DNA of 60,280 bases, from contig JAFDYU010000001.1 of NCBI GenBank assembly GCA_018267285.1, positions 1-60,280 of the forward strand, given 5' to 3'. The notes below the pieces were generated by a model that ran no database searches, was not told where the DNA came from, and saw only the letters and a program-made list of their open reading frames with translations. Origin of the DNA: Bacteroidota bacterium (GTDB taxonomy: Bacteria > Bacteroidota > Bacteroidia > Cytophagales > Cyclobacteriaceae). The position numbers and the translations under genes are program-made. Below, in pieces: positions 17,699 to 26,768 of this stretch; position 1 is the stretch's first letter, and each line of letters starts with the position of its first letter.

Positions 17699-18674
17699 GG
17701 CTAAGGTTTTGTGTCTTGATTTTAACAAGTACCCGGTATCGTAAAATCAAATAAGTAATTCCATAAGCTAGTACTACAATAATTGGGACGAATCGGTTGT
17801 GCTGAGTGAAACCCCATATCAATATTCCATTAAAAAAAGCTTGACTCAGCGCATAGCAGCATGAAACAACAAGCTGAGGGAGTTTCATTTCGTTGGATAG
17901 ATATTGAAACAGATGAGTTCGGTGGGCTTTAAAAATATTTTCTTTCCGCATCAACCTGTACACAATGGTAACAATTGAATCAATGCCATACACCAGAAAC
18001 AGAAAGATCCAAAAAAAACTGTGCGTGGCAACCATCAACTGTATCATAACAAAGATTAAAATCAATGCGATGGTAACGCTACCCACATCGCCCGCAAAAC
18101 AACGTGCTGTTTTGCGGAAATTAAAAAAAAGAAAAATTACTACCGAAGTTAAGACAAACAACAACAAGTGGGTATCGGTAAAGTGAACCACCCAACCATG
18201 AATAAAAACAAAAGTAATTAAGGTGACCAATGCATAGATTCCGGTAATGCCGTTAATGCCATCCATAAAATTAAAGGCATTCATCGTGCCGATAAAAATA
18301 ATTAACAAGAAGAGCAACATAAACCATGACCAATCGATCGGCCACTGTTGATAAAAAATCAAGAGTACCGAAAACAACTGAACCAAAAAACGAAGGATGG
18401 GCTTAACCGAAGAAATGTCGTCTAAAAAACTGATTGTGGCGATCAGCAAAATTGAAAATGTAAACCAAGGCCAATTGAATTTGCTTTGAATAAACCAAAA
18501 CAAAACACTGAATAAAAATATTATTCCGCCTCCGCGAATAATTGGGTGTTCGTGCGAACTTCTCGCGTTGGGTTTGTCGATTATTTTAAACCTCTCCGCT
18601 AATTTAAAATAAAATAATTCTGCAGCGAGCAACAAAACAGTTACTGCAAATATGGAGATCAAGTTAATTTCCAT
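17688..18674 (-). CDS. WecA/WbpL-like polytopic glycosyl-1-phosphate transferase
   Basis: 328 residues with about ten membrane helices. It belongs to the MraY/WecA/WbpL family, which links a HexNAc phosphate to undecaprenyl phosphate. The family motifs are present: DKPNARSSHEHP...RGGG near the N-terminus, FLDDISS (Mg-binding Asp pair), NFMDGINGITG, and CFAGDVGSV, with an HRTH motif in the last cytoplasmic loop. It is followed by a second initiating enzyme, and preceded by its typical epimerase partner (WbpV-like), overlapping by 11 bp. Confidence 0.88.
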   Translation of the reverse strand: MEINLISIFAVTVLLLAAELFYFKLAERFKIIDKPNARSSHEHPIIRGGGIIFLFSVLFWFIQSKFNWPWFTFSILLIATISFLDDISSVKPILRFLVQLFSVLLIFYQQWPIDWSWFMLLFLLIIFIGTMNAFNFMDGINGITGIYALVTLITFVFIHGWVVHFTDTHLLLFVLTSVVIFLFFNFRKTARCFAGDVGSVTIALILIFVMIQLMVATHSFFWIFLFLVYGIDSIVTIVYRLMRKENIFKAHRTHLFQYLSNEMKLPQLVVSCCYALSQAFFNGILIWGFTQHNRFVPIIVVLAYGITYLILRYRVLVKIKTQNLSHVS

Positions 18675-19581
18675 CGAACGATCGAATTGTTTTTATCAAT
18701 CCTGCTTCTAAGCTAAGCGGCATAGAACTGCCCATTGCTTCGGAAATTTTATTATTTGAAACCATCATATCCTCTGTCAATTTATTGAGCATTGAAGTTT
18801 TACCTACCAATGCCGCGCAACCTTCCATTATTTTTCTCGGCACATGCACCACTCTTGAATTCTTACCTAGGCTTTTTGCAATGATGTGGTACAATTGGGA
18901 TGTAGATAAAAATCCATTATCTGCTAAATGGTAAATTCCGGAATCAATATCTTTTTCAATCAAAGCTTGAATCACAAAACAAAAATTATCAATACCATGA
19001 AAAGAACGTTGATTGTGGAATGCACCCAAAGGAAAGGGCAACCCATATTTTACAAACCGATACAGTAAATTTAAATTTCCTTTGTTGCCGGGGCCGTGCA
19101 TCATAGCCGGGCGTAGAATAAAAATTTTTTTACTTCCCCACTCTTTCGACAGAATGTATTCTTCTGCTTTCCGTTTAGATTTTCCGTAATGAGTAACCGG
19201 CAGTGGAGCTATTGATTCTAATGCGGGAGTCGAAGAAACATCGCATGCGGCTTTAATGGAGCTTACGAAAATAAATTTTGTGGCCTTTGATTTTAAGAAT
19301 TGATCTACAATGCTTTTCGTGCCTTCGTAGTTCACAGTATAATAGTCTTCCGGTTGGTAGTTTCCTTTCAAATCGTGTGCGATCCCGGCCAAATGAACAA
19401 CCGTATCCACTTTGTTTTCATCTAATGTTATTGAGTTACCATTTTCAAGAAAAACAAAATCTTGACACGTTGTCTGTTTCCTTCCGTAACCAAACAACTT
19501 GTAGTGTGGTAGATTCTTAAAATGCGCTACCAAGTTAGAGCCCACAAATCCCGATATACCTGTAATTAAAATCGTGCTCAT
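18664..19581 (-). CDS. NAD-dependent epimerase/dehydratase (WbpV-like)
   Basis: 305 residues. It is an extended SDR with the NAD-binding GISGFVGSN at residues 8-16, a catalytic YGKSK, and VHLAGIAHD. Such proteins are regularly encoded beside WecA/WbpL-like transferases and reduce or epimerise the 4-keto sugar of the priming nucleotide (as in UDP-QuiNAc formation). The exact product cannot be read from the sequence. It overlaps the GT2 gene by one base. Confidence 0.82.
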   Translation of the reverse strand: MSTILITGISGFVGSNLVAHFKNLPHYKLFGYGRKQTTCQDFVFLENGNSITLDENKVDTVVHLAGIAHDLKGNYQPEDYYTVNYEGTKSIVDQFLKSKATKFIFVSSIKAACDVSSTPALESIAPLPVTHYGKSKRKAEEYILSKEWGSKKIFILRPAMMHGPGNKGNLNLLYRFVKYGLPFPLGAFHNQRSFHGIDNFCFVIQALIEKDIDSGIYHLADNGFLSTSQLYHIIAKSLGKNSRVVHVPRKIMEGCAALVGKTSMLNKLTEDMMVSNNKISEAMGSSMPLSLEAGLIKTIRSFDGN

Positions 19582-20324
19582 CAGATCAGTTCGAATATTT
19601 TGCGAAAATATTTACTGTAAACCATAAACGCATTTGAGTAGATGCCATTCTCGCGGCAAGCACGTACAATCTCGCGGTTTAACACCACGTTGCTCATAAA
19701 ATTTTTGGAGCTTACGCCACCTTTGCGCATGGTTACCATGGTAAGCGGAATGTATTTGTATTTTAATCTATTCACCAACAAAAAACGAATGAGCAATTCG
19801 TAGTCTGCAGCGATCTGATAATCTGTTTTAAACAATCCAAGCTGGTCGTAATATTTTCTCCGAACAAAAAAAGTGGGGTGCGGAGGCATAAAACCCCAGG
19901 CAAATTTTTTAGGGTTCCAGTGAGATGCCGAATAAGTACGAAGAACCTTAGATAAATTTTTTGGATCTACGAATACCAGATTACCAAATACGGCATCAAC
20001 AGAGTGGTCAACAAATTCATTGGCCACCTGAGAGACGATCGTATGGCTCGCATAAAAATCGTCCGAATTTAAAATGCCTACCACTTCGCCCGTGGCCATC
20101 TTCAATGCTTTGTTCATCGCATCGTAAATTCCGCGGTCGGGTTCGCTGATCCATTTATCTATTCGTCCTTCATTTTGCCTGATTATATCAAGAGTGCCGT
20201 CCGTTGAGTTGCCGTCCACCACAATGTATTCGATGTCTTTGTAATCTTGCGACCGCACTGAATTTATTGTATCACCGATAGTAGCTGCCGAATTAAAGGC
20301 AACTGTGATCAACGAAATTTTCAT
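19581..20324 (-). CDS. Glycosyltransferase family 2
   Basis: 247 residues. GT-A fold: SLITVAFNSAATI at the start, IVVDGNSTDGTLD, and a metal-binding NSDDFY. The PDRGIYDAMNKAL motif is typical of the WcaA/WfgS-like branch that extends O-antigen or exopolysaccharide units. It is the first gene of the eight-gene operon. A possible promoter lies 30-60 bp upstream on the minus strand (TATTTTG near 20353-20359 with TTTTG about 16 bases before it). Confidence 0.85.
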   Translation of the reverse strand: MKISLITVAFNSAATIGDTINSVRSQDYKDIEYIVVDGNSTDGTLDIIRQNEGRIDKWISEPDRGIYDAMNKALKMATGEVVGILNSDDFYASHTIVSQVANEFVDHSVDAVFGNLVFVDPKNLSKVLRTYSASHWNPKKFAWGFMPPHPTFFVRRKYYDQLGLFKTDYQIAADYELLIRFLLVNRLKYKYIPLTMVTMRKGGVSSKNFMSNVVLNREIVRACRENGIYSNAFMVYSKYFRKIFELI

Positions 20325-20399
20325 TCGGTAAATTGTATTTTATTTTCCCGCACCAAAATACGCGAGAAACAAACTGCAAAAAAACATCGAATAGAAAAT

Positions 20400-20873
20400 T
20401 TATTGCTTCGGAGGTCCATCTGAAGAATCGGTGCCGGTAGTTGTTGGCTTAGGGAGCCAGCTACCCTCAAACTTAAATTTTAATTTACCCAACCAATCGC
20501 TGCTGTAAAACGCTACCCGATCGAGGGTTGCATTTACTTCGTTGATATCCAGTCCGTCTGCTTCGCGAAGAAACATAACGTAAGTCCAATCGTTCTTTTT
20601 GCAAATCCACGATCCGTACAGCGAGTGATTGATTTCGAGCAGATTTTGATAAAAACTTTCCAAGTTCTTATCGGGTACGGCCAACAATGGGCTCATCACC
20701 TGAAAATACCAGCGTGCGGGGTTGTCTTGAAAACTAAAAACATCAATCCATACGGTAGCACCCTTGTAAATAATAGACCACTGACCGGGCTTTTGGCCAC
20801 GGCATAGTGCCGGATCAACTTTAAGGCCACGAATACTGTCTTCAACTAACGCAGAGGTCTGATTTAAGTCCAT
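20400..20873 (-). CDS. YbjN domain-containing protein
   Basis: 157 residues, cytoplasmic. The pattern of an early GQWSIIYKGATVWIDVF strand pair, then YFQVMSPL, FYQNLLEINHSLYG and MFLREADGLDINE, matches the YbjN/type III chaperone-like fold common in Bacteroidota. The last 20 residues are a Thr/Pro/Ser-rich tail. No catalytic residues are expected. The function is unknown. It is divergent from ahcY. Confidence 0.6.
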   Translation of the reverse strand: MDLNQTSALVEDSIRGLKVDPALCRGQKPGQWSIIYKGATVWIDVFSFQDNPARWYFQVMSPLLAVPDKNLESFYQNLLEINHSLYGSWICKKNDWTYVMFLREADGLDINEVNATLDRVAFYSSDWLGKLKFKFEGSWLPKPTTTGTDSSDGPPKQ

Positions 20874-20976
20874 AGTGATTTGATTTGTTTGTAAGCCGAA
20901 GGTAAAAATTTTTTTATGAGTTTTTACTCAACATACTACAGCAAGCATCAAAAACCTATCTACAAAAATTGAACTG

Positions 20977-21006
20977 TATGTCTTAATTCTTTATGTATTA
21001 TCTTTG
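20977..21006 (+). promoter_or_regulatory. ahcY promoter candidate
   Basis: The -7 box TATCTTTG (20999-21006) matches the Bacteroidota consensus exactly. At -33 there is only TATG (20977-20980), 18 bases upstream. The ATG of ahcY is 30 bases downstream. Confidence 0.5.
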
Positions 21007-21035
21007 CACACGAAATTAAAAAACGAGAAAAACTT

Positions 21036-22340
21036 ATGGTAGCCGAAAAAATTGCATACAAAGTAAAAGACATGGCGCTGGCCGCTTGGGGCCGTAAAGA
21101 AATAAAACTGGCCGAAGCAGAGATGCCCGGATTGATGGCGCTGCGCGAGGAGTTTGGCACAAAAAAGCCCCTAAAAGGAGCTCGCATTGCGGGTTGCCTG
21201 CACATGACTATACAAACAGCTGTGCTGATCGAAACGTTGAAAGAACTTGGTGCAGAAGTGAGCTGGAGTTCGTGCAACATTTTTTCCACACAAGATCATG
21301 CCGCGGCTGCCATTGCGGCTGCCGGGATTCCGGTGTACGCCTGGAAAGGCATGAACGAAAAAGAATTCGATTGGTGCATCGAACAAACCCTTTATGCTTT
21401 TGAGGGGAACAAGCCATTGAACATGATTTTAGATGACGGTGGCGACCTTACCAACATGGTGTTGGATCGTTACCCCGAATTGGTTGCCGGTATCAAAGGC
21501 ATATCGGAAGAAACAACCACGGGTGTTCACCGCCTGATCGAGCGCGAGCAAAACGGCAAACTTCCTCTGCCCGCCATTAATATTAACGACTCGGTAACGA
21601 AATCTAAATTTGATAACAAATACGGTTGCAAAGAATCTTTAGTGGATGCAATACGCAGAGCTACCGATGTGATGATGGCGGGAAAGGTTGCCGTAGTTGC
21701 CGGCTATGGCGATGTGGGCAAAGGTTCTGCTGCTTCGTTGCGCGGTGCTGGCGCACGTGTAGTTGTAACCGAGATCGACCCCATCTGTGCGTTGCAAGCT
21801 GCGATGGATGGATTTGCCGTAAAGAAAATGGACGAGGCTGTAAAAGGTGCCGACATTATTGTAACCGCTACCGGAAACTTTGGAATTGTTTTAGGCCGAC
21901 ATTTCGAAAGCATGAAAGACAAAGCCATTGTTTGTAACATCGGGCATTTTGATAATGAGATTGATGTGGCCTGGCTGAACAAAAACGCAACGAAAGATAC
22001 GGTTAAGCCTCAAGTTGATATTTATACGTTGAAGAACGGAAATCAGGTGATCCTCCTTGCCGAAGGCCGTTTGGTAAACTTAGGTTGTGCCACCGGGCAT
22101 CCTTCGTTTGTAATGTCTAATTCGTTTTCCAACCAAACCATTGCGCAACTTGAACTTTGGACAAACTCCGATAAGTACGAGAACAAAGTGTATATGCTGC
22201 CCAAGCACCTCGATGAAAAAGTAGCTCAACTCCACTTGAAAAAAATCGGTGTTGAACTGGATACGCTTACTCCCGACCAAGCCAAATATATTGGCGTGGA
22301 AGTGAAGGGGCCTTTCAAGCCGGATTACTACCGTTATTAG
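21036..22340 (+). CDS. ahcY: Adenosylhomocysteinase (SAH hydrolase)
   Basis: 434 residues, full length. It hydrolyses S-adenosylhomocysteine to adenosine and homocysteine and so relieves inhibition of methyltransferases. Seen here: [13 protein letters not shown] near the N-terminus, [30 protein letters not shown], the NAD-binding [16 protein letters not shown], and the conserved C-terminal KPDYYRY. The enzyme is cytoplasmic and works as an NAD-containing tetramer. It has its own promoter and terminator. Confidence 0.97.
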   Translation: MVAEKIAYKVKDMALAAWGRKEIKLAEAEMPGLMALREEFGTKKPLKGARIAGCLHMTIQTAVLIETLKELGAEVSWSSCNIFSTQDHAAAAIAAAGIPVYAWKGMNEKEFDWCIEQTLYAFEGNKPLNMILDDGGDLTNMVLDRYPELVAGIKGISEETTTGVHRLIEREQNGKLPLPAININDSVTKSKFDNKYGCKESLVDAIRRATDVMMAGKVAVVAGYGDVGKGSAASLRGAGARVVVTEIDPICALQAAMDGFAVKKMDEAVKGADIIVTATGNFGIVLGRHFESMKDKAIVCNIGHFDNEIDVAWLNKNATKDTVKPQVDIYTLKNGNQVILLAEGRLVNLGCATGHPSFVMSNSFSNQTIAQLELWTNSDKYENKVYMLPKHLDEKVAQLHLKKIGVELDTLTPDQAKYIGVEVKGPFKPDYYRY

Positions 22341-22360
22341 TTATTGATTACAGTAAAAGA

Positions 22361-22392
22361 AAAGCCCACGATGAAAATCTTGGGCTTTTTTT
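22361..22392 (+). terminator. Intrinsic terminator of ahcY
   Basis: The stem AAGCCCA/TGGGCTT, extended by GAT/ATC, is followed by a run of seven T. An A run on the other side allows it to serve the minus-strand SUI1 gene as well. Confidence 0.85.
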
Positions 22393-22431
22393 ATTGCGGG
22401 TTGCCTGCTCAATTTTCAAACATGGATAGGC

Positions 22432-22773
22432 CTATCGTTTGGTTTTATACCCTTCTTTTGCAAGTACTTGCATCGTTTTATCGCGCACATCGCCCTGCAA
22501 AATAATTTCTCCATCTTTAGCAGAGCCTCCTACTCCGCATTTTGTTTTCAAAAGTTTTGTAAGCGATTCGAGATCGTCTCGTTTTCCAATAAACCCTGTA
22601 ACTAAGGTAACTTGCTTTCCCGCTCTTCCGTTTTTGTCGAGCGTTATTTTTAGGTTTTGCTGTTGCACCGGTAACGTGTTTTGTTCCTCACTTCCGGCAA
22701 ATTCATATTGAAAATTTTGGTTGGTTGAGTAAACCACACCTTCGCGATTTTTCCATTCGTTTTTCTTTGCCAT
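22432..22773 (-). CDS. SUI1/eIF1-like translation factor (YciH family)
   Basis: 113 residues. The C-terminal 70 residues are the SUI1 domain: KITLDKNGRAGKQVTLVTGF, LKTKCGVGGSAKDGEI (the conserved GxGG loop), and LQGDVRDK. Bacterial homologues resemble eIF1, but their role in initiation is not settled. It lies 5 bp after the DnaJ-domain gene, in one operon. Confidence 0.88.
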   Translation of the reverse strand: MAKKNEWKNREGVVYSTNQNFQYEFAGSEEQNTLPVQQQNLKITLDKNGRAGKQVTLVTGFIGKRDDLESLTKLLKTKCGVGGSAKDGEIILQGDVRDKTMQVLAKEGYKTKR

Positions 22774-22778
22774 ACTAT

Positions 22779-23570
22779 TCAGAATTTATGCACTTGCAAA
22801 AATACAAGGGTTAGTAAAAACAAAAGTAAGTTGACGACACCCATATTGAAACGAAACTCCACGCCTTTCCAATAAAAAGTTCCGACCAACGAAGTGAGCA
22901 GCAGCAATATCGGCCAAAAAATAAAATTGCCATAAATGGATATTTCAATGGGTGTTTGAAAATGTGTTTGTTCATTTTCCAACATACGGGGAATAGAAAA
23001 CCAAGCCGAACGGTAAATATTCAACTTAGTGGTTTGCCTTAGGCGGCCTGCCGCCTTGCGGGAAACACGCACTGTTTTTCCACCACGTAGTTCCAACCTG
23101 AAATTTGAGCCTCGGTCGATTGGGCTCTCCGCTAACACCTCGGTCTGAATTTTCACCGGGGGTAAAGAGTAATCTGCTATCAGAACTACCGAAAACAACA
23201 ATGTTACTTTAGAGATCAACAGCGAGTAGCGAAGGTTGGCCGCCATCATGGCCAAAATTTCTTCACGGTGTGTCGGCCTGCGTTGCCGTGGCATATCTTT
23301 TGGCTGTGGCCTATAGCGGGGATCTCGATGCTTGGGTGGTTCGGGCTGCGGTGTAGCTTCTTCACCTTTTAGCATCTGGTCGTAAATGGCTTTGCGAATG
23401 GGATCGCCCAGGCATTCGTAGGCTTCGTTTACTTCTTTGAAAATCTCTTCGGCTTCGGGCGATTTATTTTTGTCGGGGTGGAATTGTAACGCAAGCCTGC
23501 GGTAGGCTTGCTTAATTTCATCCGCGCTTGCATAAATATTCAGGCTTAATATGAAATAATAATTTTTCAC
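22779..23570 (-). CDS. Membrane-anchored J-domain protein
   Basis: 263 residues. The first 67 residues are a J-domain with the HPD motif (FHPDKN), which stimulates DnaK ATPase. A basic, Pro-rich linker (residues 70-105) follows. Then come a hydrophobic segment [17 protein letters not shown], a soluble stretch of about 70 residues, and two more hydrophobic segments near the end ([17 protein letters not shown] and [15 protein letters not shown]). There is no zinc-finger or substrate domain, so it is not DnaJ itself. It may recruit DnaK to the inner membrane. Confidence 0.8.
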   Translation of the reverse strand: MKNYYFILSLNIYASADEIKQAYRRLALQFHPDKNKSPEAEEIFKEVNEAYECLGDPIRKAIYDQMLKGEEATPQPEPPKHRDPRYRPQPKDMPRQRRPTHREEILAMMAANLRYSLLISKVTLLFSVVLIADYSLPPVKIQTEVLAESPIDRGSNFRLELRGGKTVRVSRKAAGRLRQTTKLNIYRSAWFSIPRMLENEQTHFQTPIEISIYGNFIFWPILLLLTSLVGTFYWKGVEFRFNMGVVNLLLFLLTLVFLQVHKF

Positions 23571-23592
23571 AACGGTGCAAAGTTAAAAATAA

Positions 23593-23613
23593 AAGCCCCG
23601 AAAAACGGGGCTT
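23593..23613 (-). terminator. Intrinsic terminator of the universal stress gene
   Basis: On the minus strand, AAGCCCCG, an A/T loop and CGGGGCTT are followed by TTTATTTTT. It lies between the usp stop and the J-domain gene start, so it separates these two transcripts. Confidence 0.8.
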
Positions 23614-23641
23614 CATTTTCTATCAAAAAAACTTTAGTTGG

Positions 23642-24490
23642 CTAACGCTTCACTACAAAAGTGAGTACCGGTCTTTTCGATTGCCCTACCACATCTTCGG
23701 CAATGCTTCCGGCCAATACTTGTGCAAAACCGGAACGGCCGTGCGTAGCCATGGCAATTAAATCGGCATTAATGCTGTCGGCAAAATAAACGATCCCTTC
23801 TTCTTCCGATAATTCATTGTACACATTGATGGTAAAATTCTTTAAGCTCAAACGTTTCGCAAACTTTGCCAGTGCATCTTTAGCAATTGAATCGCGTTGG
23901 AAACTACCGGGCGTATTGATGCGAACCAAATGAATGGTAGATCCATAAATTTGCTGTGTATTTTTTACAAATCGTGAAAAAATATCTTCATCGGGCGACA
24001 TGGCCGTGGCGTACACTACATTTTTAAAATTGGTTGTAGATGGTTTGCTCTGCACCGTCAACACCGGGCATCGTGAATGCCTGACTACTTTTTCGGTGTT
24101 TGTTCCGATCACCATTTCCTGAATTTTGGTGTGCCCCTTGGTGCCCATCACCACCAGATCAACTTTCTTTTCGGTAATAATCGTTGTAATACCATGGAAT
24201 GGATTCCCCACGCGTTGCTCACCCGTAATTTTAACCGCATCGTATTTTGGGTCGTTAACTAATTTTTCCAGTTGTGTTCTTGACTTCTTTAACATCTCAA
24301 ACGTAAATATTCTGTCTTCCCAATCCGCTTTGTGCCATTCGCCCGTAACACGATACGAATCCGTAGTAATTTCTTCTACCACATTCATGGCGATGAGTTC
24401 GGCTCCGCTTTTCTTGGCAATATCAAAGGCTACATCAAAAGCAGTTGCCGATGTTTTTGAAAAATCTACAGGTACAAGAATTTTTTTCAT
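23642..24490 (-). CDS. Universal stress protein with two UspA domains
   Basis: 282 residues. The first UspA domain (1-150) begins KKILVPVDFSKTS and ends with the ATP-binding-type MGTKGHTKIQEMVIGTNTE and CPVLTV. The second (155-282) has a weaker start but keeps MATHGRSGFAQVLAGSIAE and RPVLTF. Tandem Usp proteins respond to stress and may bind ATP; the partner is unknown. It is monocistronic, with its own terminator. Confidence 0.9.
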   Translation of the reverse strand: MKKILVPVDFSKTSATAFDVAFDIAKKSGAELIAMNVVEEITTDSYRVTGEWHKADWEDRIFTFEMLKKSRTQLEKLVNDPKYDAVKITGEQRVGNPFHGITTIITEKKVDLVVMGTKGHTKIQEMVIGTNTEKVVRHSRCPVLTVQSKPSTTNFKNVVYATAMSPDEDIFSRFVKNTQQIYGSTIHLVRINTPGSFQRDSIAKDALAKFAKRLSLKNFTINVYNELSEEEGIVYFADSINADLIAMATHGRSGFAQVLAGSIAEDVVGQSKRPVLTFVVKR

Positions 24491-24558
24491 GGCTATATAT
24501 ATTTGATTGATTGTGCAATCAAGGTAGTGATTTTATTAAAACAATAAAATGAGATTTA

Positions 24559-25449
24559 TCAGGCAAGTAACTCGCCCAACCCAAATAACAGCACAAACAA
24601 AAGCGTGGATAGTGCCATCTGTTTCAACATAGGGTCGAGTTTTTCAGAAGGAAGTGTTGAAACTTTTTTTCCATTTACTGCTAAAAGTGGGGCTGCTAAG
24701 AGAAATAAAAACTGAATCGGTGATTTGAAATTGGTAAGTACAAAAGCAACAGCGCATAATATACCACCCAACAAAAGTACCCAATGATATTGCACGGCAT
24801 TTTCACGGCCAATCCTAACCGGGATTGAAAATTTTCCTGCCGATCGGTCCGATTCAATGTCGCGAATGTTGTTGATGTTAAGCACAGCGATAGAAAAAAA
24901 ACCACAACTTAATGCTGGCAAAATAAATGGCCACGAAAATTCTTTTGTGAACAAATATTGAGAGCCCATCACCCCTACCAAGCCAAAGAAAATCAAAACG
25001 GATAGGTCGCCCAAACCAACGTATCCATAAGGTTTTTTCCCAACGGTGTACGCAATGGCTGCAGCAATGGAAAGCAACCCCAACCCCAGGAAGTACAAAA
25101 TCGATTTCAACTCCAGCCCAAAAGCGGCATAGAGCAACGTGATTCCACTTACTAAACACAACAAGACAAAAAGAATAATAGCGTTTTTCATTTGTGCTGA
25201 CGAAATAGCCCCCGACTGCACAGCACGTTGTGGCCCAACCCGCTCCGCGTGGTCAGCACCGTGTACTGTATCGCCATAGTCGTTGGAGAGATTGGATAAA
25301 ATTTGCAAGAAGATGGTGGTACTGCAACACAGAAAAAAAATCAATCCGTTAAACTTATGTTGTGAAGCCGCCAAGAAGCCTCCCATGCCGATGCAGGCAA
25401 GTGAAAGCGGCAACGTGCGCAGGCGAAACGCCTCAATCCAAACCTTCAT
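24559..25449 (-). CDS. menA: 1,4-dihydroxy-2-naphthoate polyprenyltransferase
   Basis: 296 residues with eight or nine membrane helices. It prenylates 1,4-dihydroxy-2-naphthoate in menaquinone synthesis. The two Asp-rich UbiA motifs are visible: NLSNDYGDTVHGAD in the first loop and NNIRDIESDRSAGK in the second. The AERVGPQRAVQSG stretch is characteristic of MenA as opposed to UbiA. No other men genes lie nearby. Confidence 0.93.
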   Translation of the reverse strand: MKVWIEAFRLRTLPLSLACIGMGGFLAASQHKFNGLIFFLCCSTTIFLQILSNLSNDYGDTVHGADHAERVGPQRAVQSGAISSAQMKNAIILFVLLCLVSGITLLYAAFGLELKSILYFLGLGLLSIAAAIAYTVGKKPYGYVGLGDLSVLIFFGLVGVMGSQYLFTKEFSWPFILPALSCGFFSIAVLNINNIRDIESDRSAGKFSIPVRIGRENAVQYHWVLLLGGILCAVAFVLTNFKSPIQFLFLLAAPLLAVNGKKVSTLPSEKLDPMLKQMALSTLLFVLLFGLGELLA

Positions 25450-25474
25450 TATTAATAGTGTTAAATGTTAACCG

Positions 25475-25597
25475 TTGATGTTACGCAAACTATATATTGA
25501 CTGTCAGGTTGAGTTTATCGAAACCTGATTTCGATGCACAAAAACGCCTTCGACTTGCTCAGGCTGACAATGTTTTGAATAGTTTGCGTAACATCAA
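25475..25597. repeat. Nested inverted-repeat element (MITE/REP-like), copy 1
   Basis: A perfect 19-bp inverted repeat (TTGATGTTACGCAAACTAT at 25475-25493 and its reverse complement at 25579-25597) encloses an imperfect one (TGTCAGGTTGAG at 25502-25513; CTCAGGCTGACA at 25558-25569). No ORF is inside. A related core occurs at 35572-35632. It sits between menA and the glutathione peroxidase pair. Confidence 0.75.
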
Positions 25598-25653
25598 TTA
25601 ACAGCAAATATCAAAACTATTCCTGTTAACTTTTAACTATAAATGATAACTTT

Positions 25654-26220
25654 TTACCGATTAACTAAAGCGAGGATATCTTTATCTAATGGCTGCACGC
25701 CCGACTTAAAGAATTTGATTGTAGTACCGTCTTCGTTCACAAAATATTTAGCAAAATTCCAATCGGGTTTGTGGCCTGTTTTCGATTGCAGCCATTGGTA
25801 AAGCGGATGCTGGTCTCTCCCCTTCACCGAGATTTTTTCAAACATCTGAAATTTCACTCCGTAATTTCTTTCGCAGAACTCGGCAATCTCGGCATTGCTG
25901 CCCGGTTCCTGCCACAAAAAATTATTGGCCGGGAAGCCGAGGACTTTTATTTTGTCGCCATACTGCTCGTGCAGTTTTTCAAGATCGGCATACTGTGGAG
26001 TTTTGCCACATTTCGAGGCCGTATTTACGATTAACAATTTTTGCCCTTTGTATTCGCTAAAGTCAATCTCTTTGCCATCGAGCGATTTCATTTTAAAATC
26101 ATAGATAGAACCACTTATGCTTTCGCCTTTATCGGCAGGTGATCGGTCTCTTAAAAAAGAAATCATGGTTATGGCAGCAGGAATTAAAACTACACCAAAA
26201 GTTATTTGTTTAAAGTTCAT
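25654..26220 (-). CDS. Exported glutathione-peroxidase-family protein, paralogue 2
   Basis: 188 residues. An N-terminal hydrophobic segment (residues 7-22) anchors or exports it. The peroxidase fold has the catalytic Cys71 in TASKCGKTPQY, the resolving Cys116 in EFCERNYG, and Trp/Asn of the tetrad in DWNFAKY. The tetrad Gln is Asn100 (FPANNF instead of FPCNQF). Bacterial homologues use thioredoxin to reduce peroxides. Its start overlaps the stop of the upstream paralogue by 11 bp, so the two are translated together. Confidence 0.88.
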   Translation of the reverse strand: MNFKQITFGVVLIPAAITMISFLRDRSPADKGESISGSIYDFKMKSLDGKEIDFSEYKGQKLLIVNTASKCGKTPQYADLEKLHEQYGDKIKVLGFPANNFLWQEPGSNAEIAEFCERNYGVKFQMFEKISVKGRDQHPLYQWLQSKTGHKPDWNFAKYFVNEDGTTIKFFKSGVQPLDKDILALVNR

Positions 26221-26710
26221 CCGTGATTTGTTTATCGAGCGGCTTCACTTTTGAGTTGAAGAATTTTACCTTGCCATCGGGCTTCACCAGATATTTACAG
26301 AAATTCCAGGTGGGTTCTTGCCCTGTTTTTTCTTTGAGCCACGCATAAAGCGGGTGTTGGTCTTCGCCTTTCACCGAAATTTTTTCAAACATCTGAAAGG
26401 TTACGCCATAATTTTTCTTGCAGAACTCTCCAATTTCTGCGTTGGTGCCGGGTTCTTGCCCACCGAAATTGTTGGCCGGGAAACCCAGCAGCGTTACTTT
26501 CTCGCCATACAGTTCGTGCAGCTTTTGTAAATCGGCATACTGTGGCGTGTTGCCACACTTTGAGGCTGTGTTCACTATCAAAAGTGTTTTGCCCTTGTAT
26601 TGAGAAAAATCAATCTCCTTGCCTTCGAGCGAATTCATTTTAAAATCGTAAAGAGATGAAGACGATGACATCAAAGTCAAAATAACGGAAAGAATTGCTG
26701 CAATTTTCAT
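26210..26710 (-). CDS. Exported glutathione-peroxidase-family protein, paralogue 1
   Basis: 166 residues with a signal peptide of about 19 residues. The catalytic Cys52 is in TASKCGNTPQY, the possible resolving Cys97 in GEFCKKNYG, and Trp135/Asn136 in TWNFCKY. The FPANNFGGQEPG loop carries Asn where most family members have the tetrad Gln. It is about 60 percent identical by eye to paralogue 2, indicating a tandem duplication. It is probably a periplasmic thioredoxin-dependent peroxidase. Confidence 0.88.
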   Translation of the reverse strand: MKIAAILSVILTLMSSSSSLYDFKMNSLEGKEIDFSQYKGKTLLIVNTASKCGNTPQYADLQKLHELYGEKVTLLGFPANNFGGQEPGTNAEIGEFCKKNYGVTFQMFEKISVKGEDQHPLYAWLKEKTGQEPTWNFCKYLVKPDGKVKFFNSKVKPLDKQITDEL

Positions 26711-26768
26711 AAGTGGTCGGGTTAATGTTTCAACAAATTACTGAAAAAAGTTTTGAGTAAAGTAGAAC

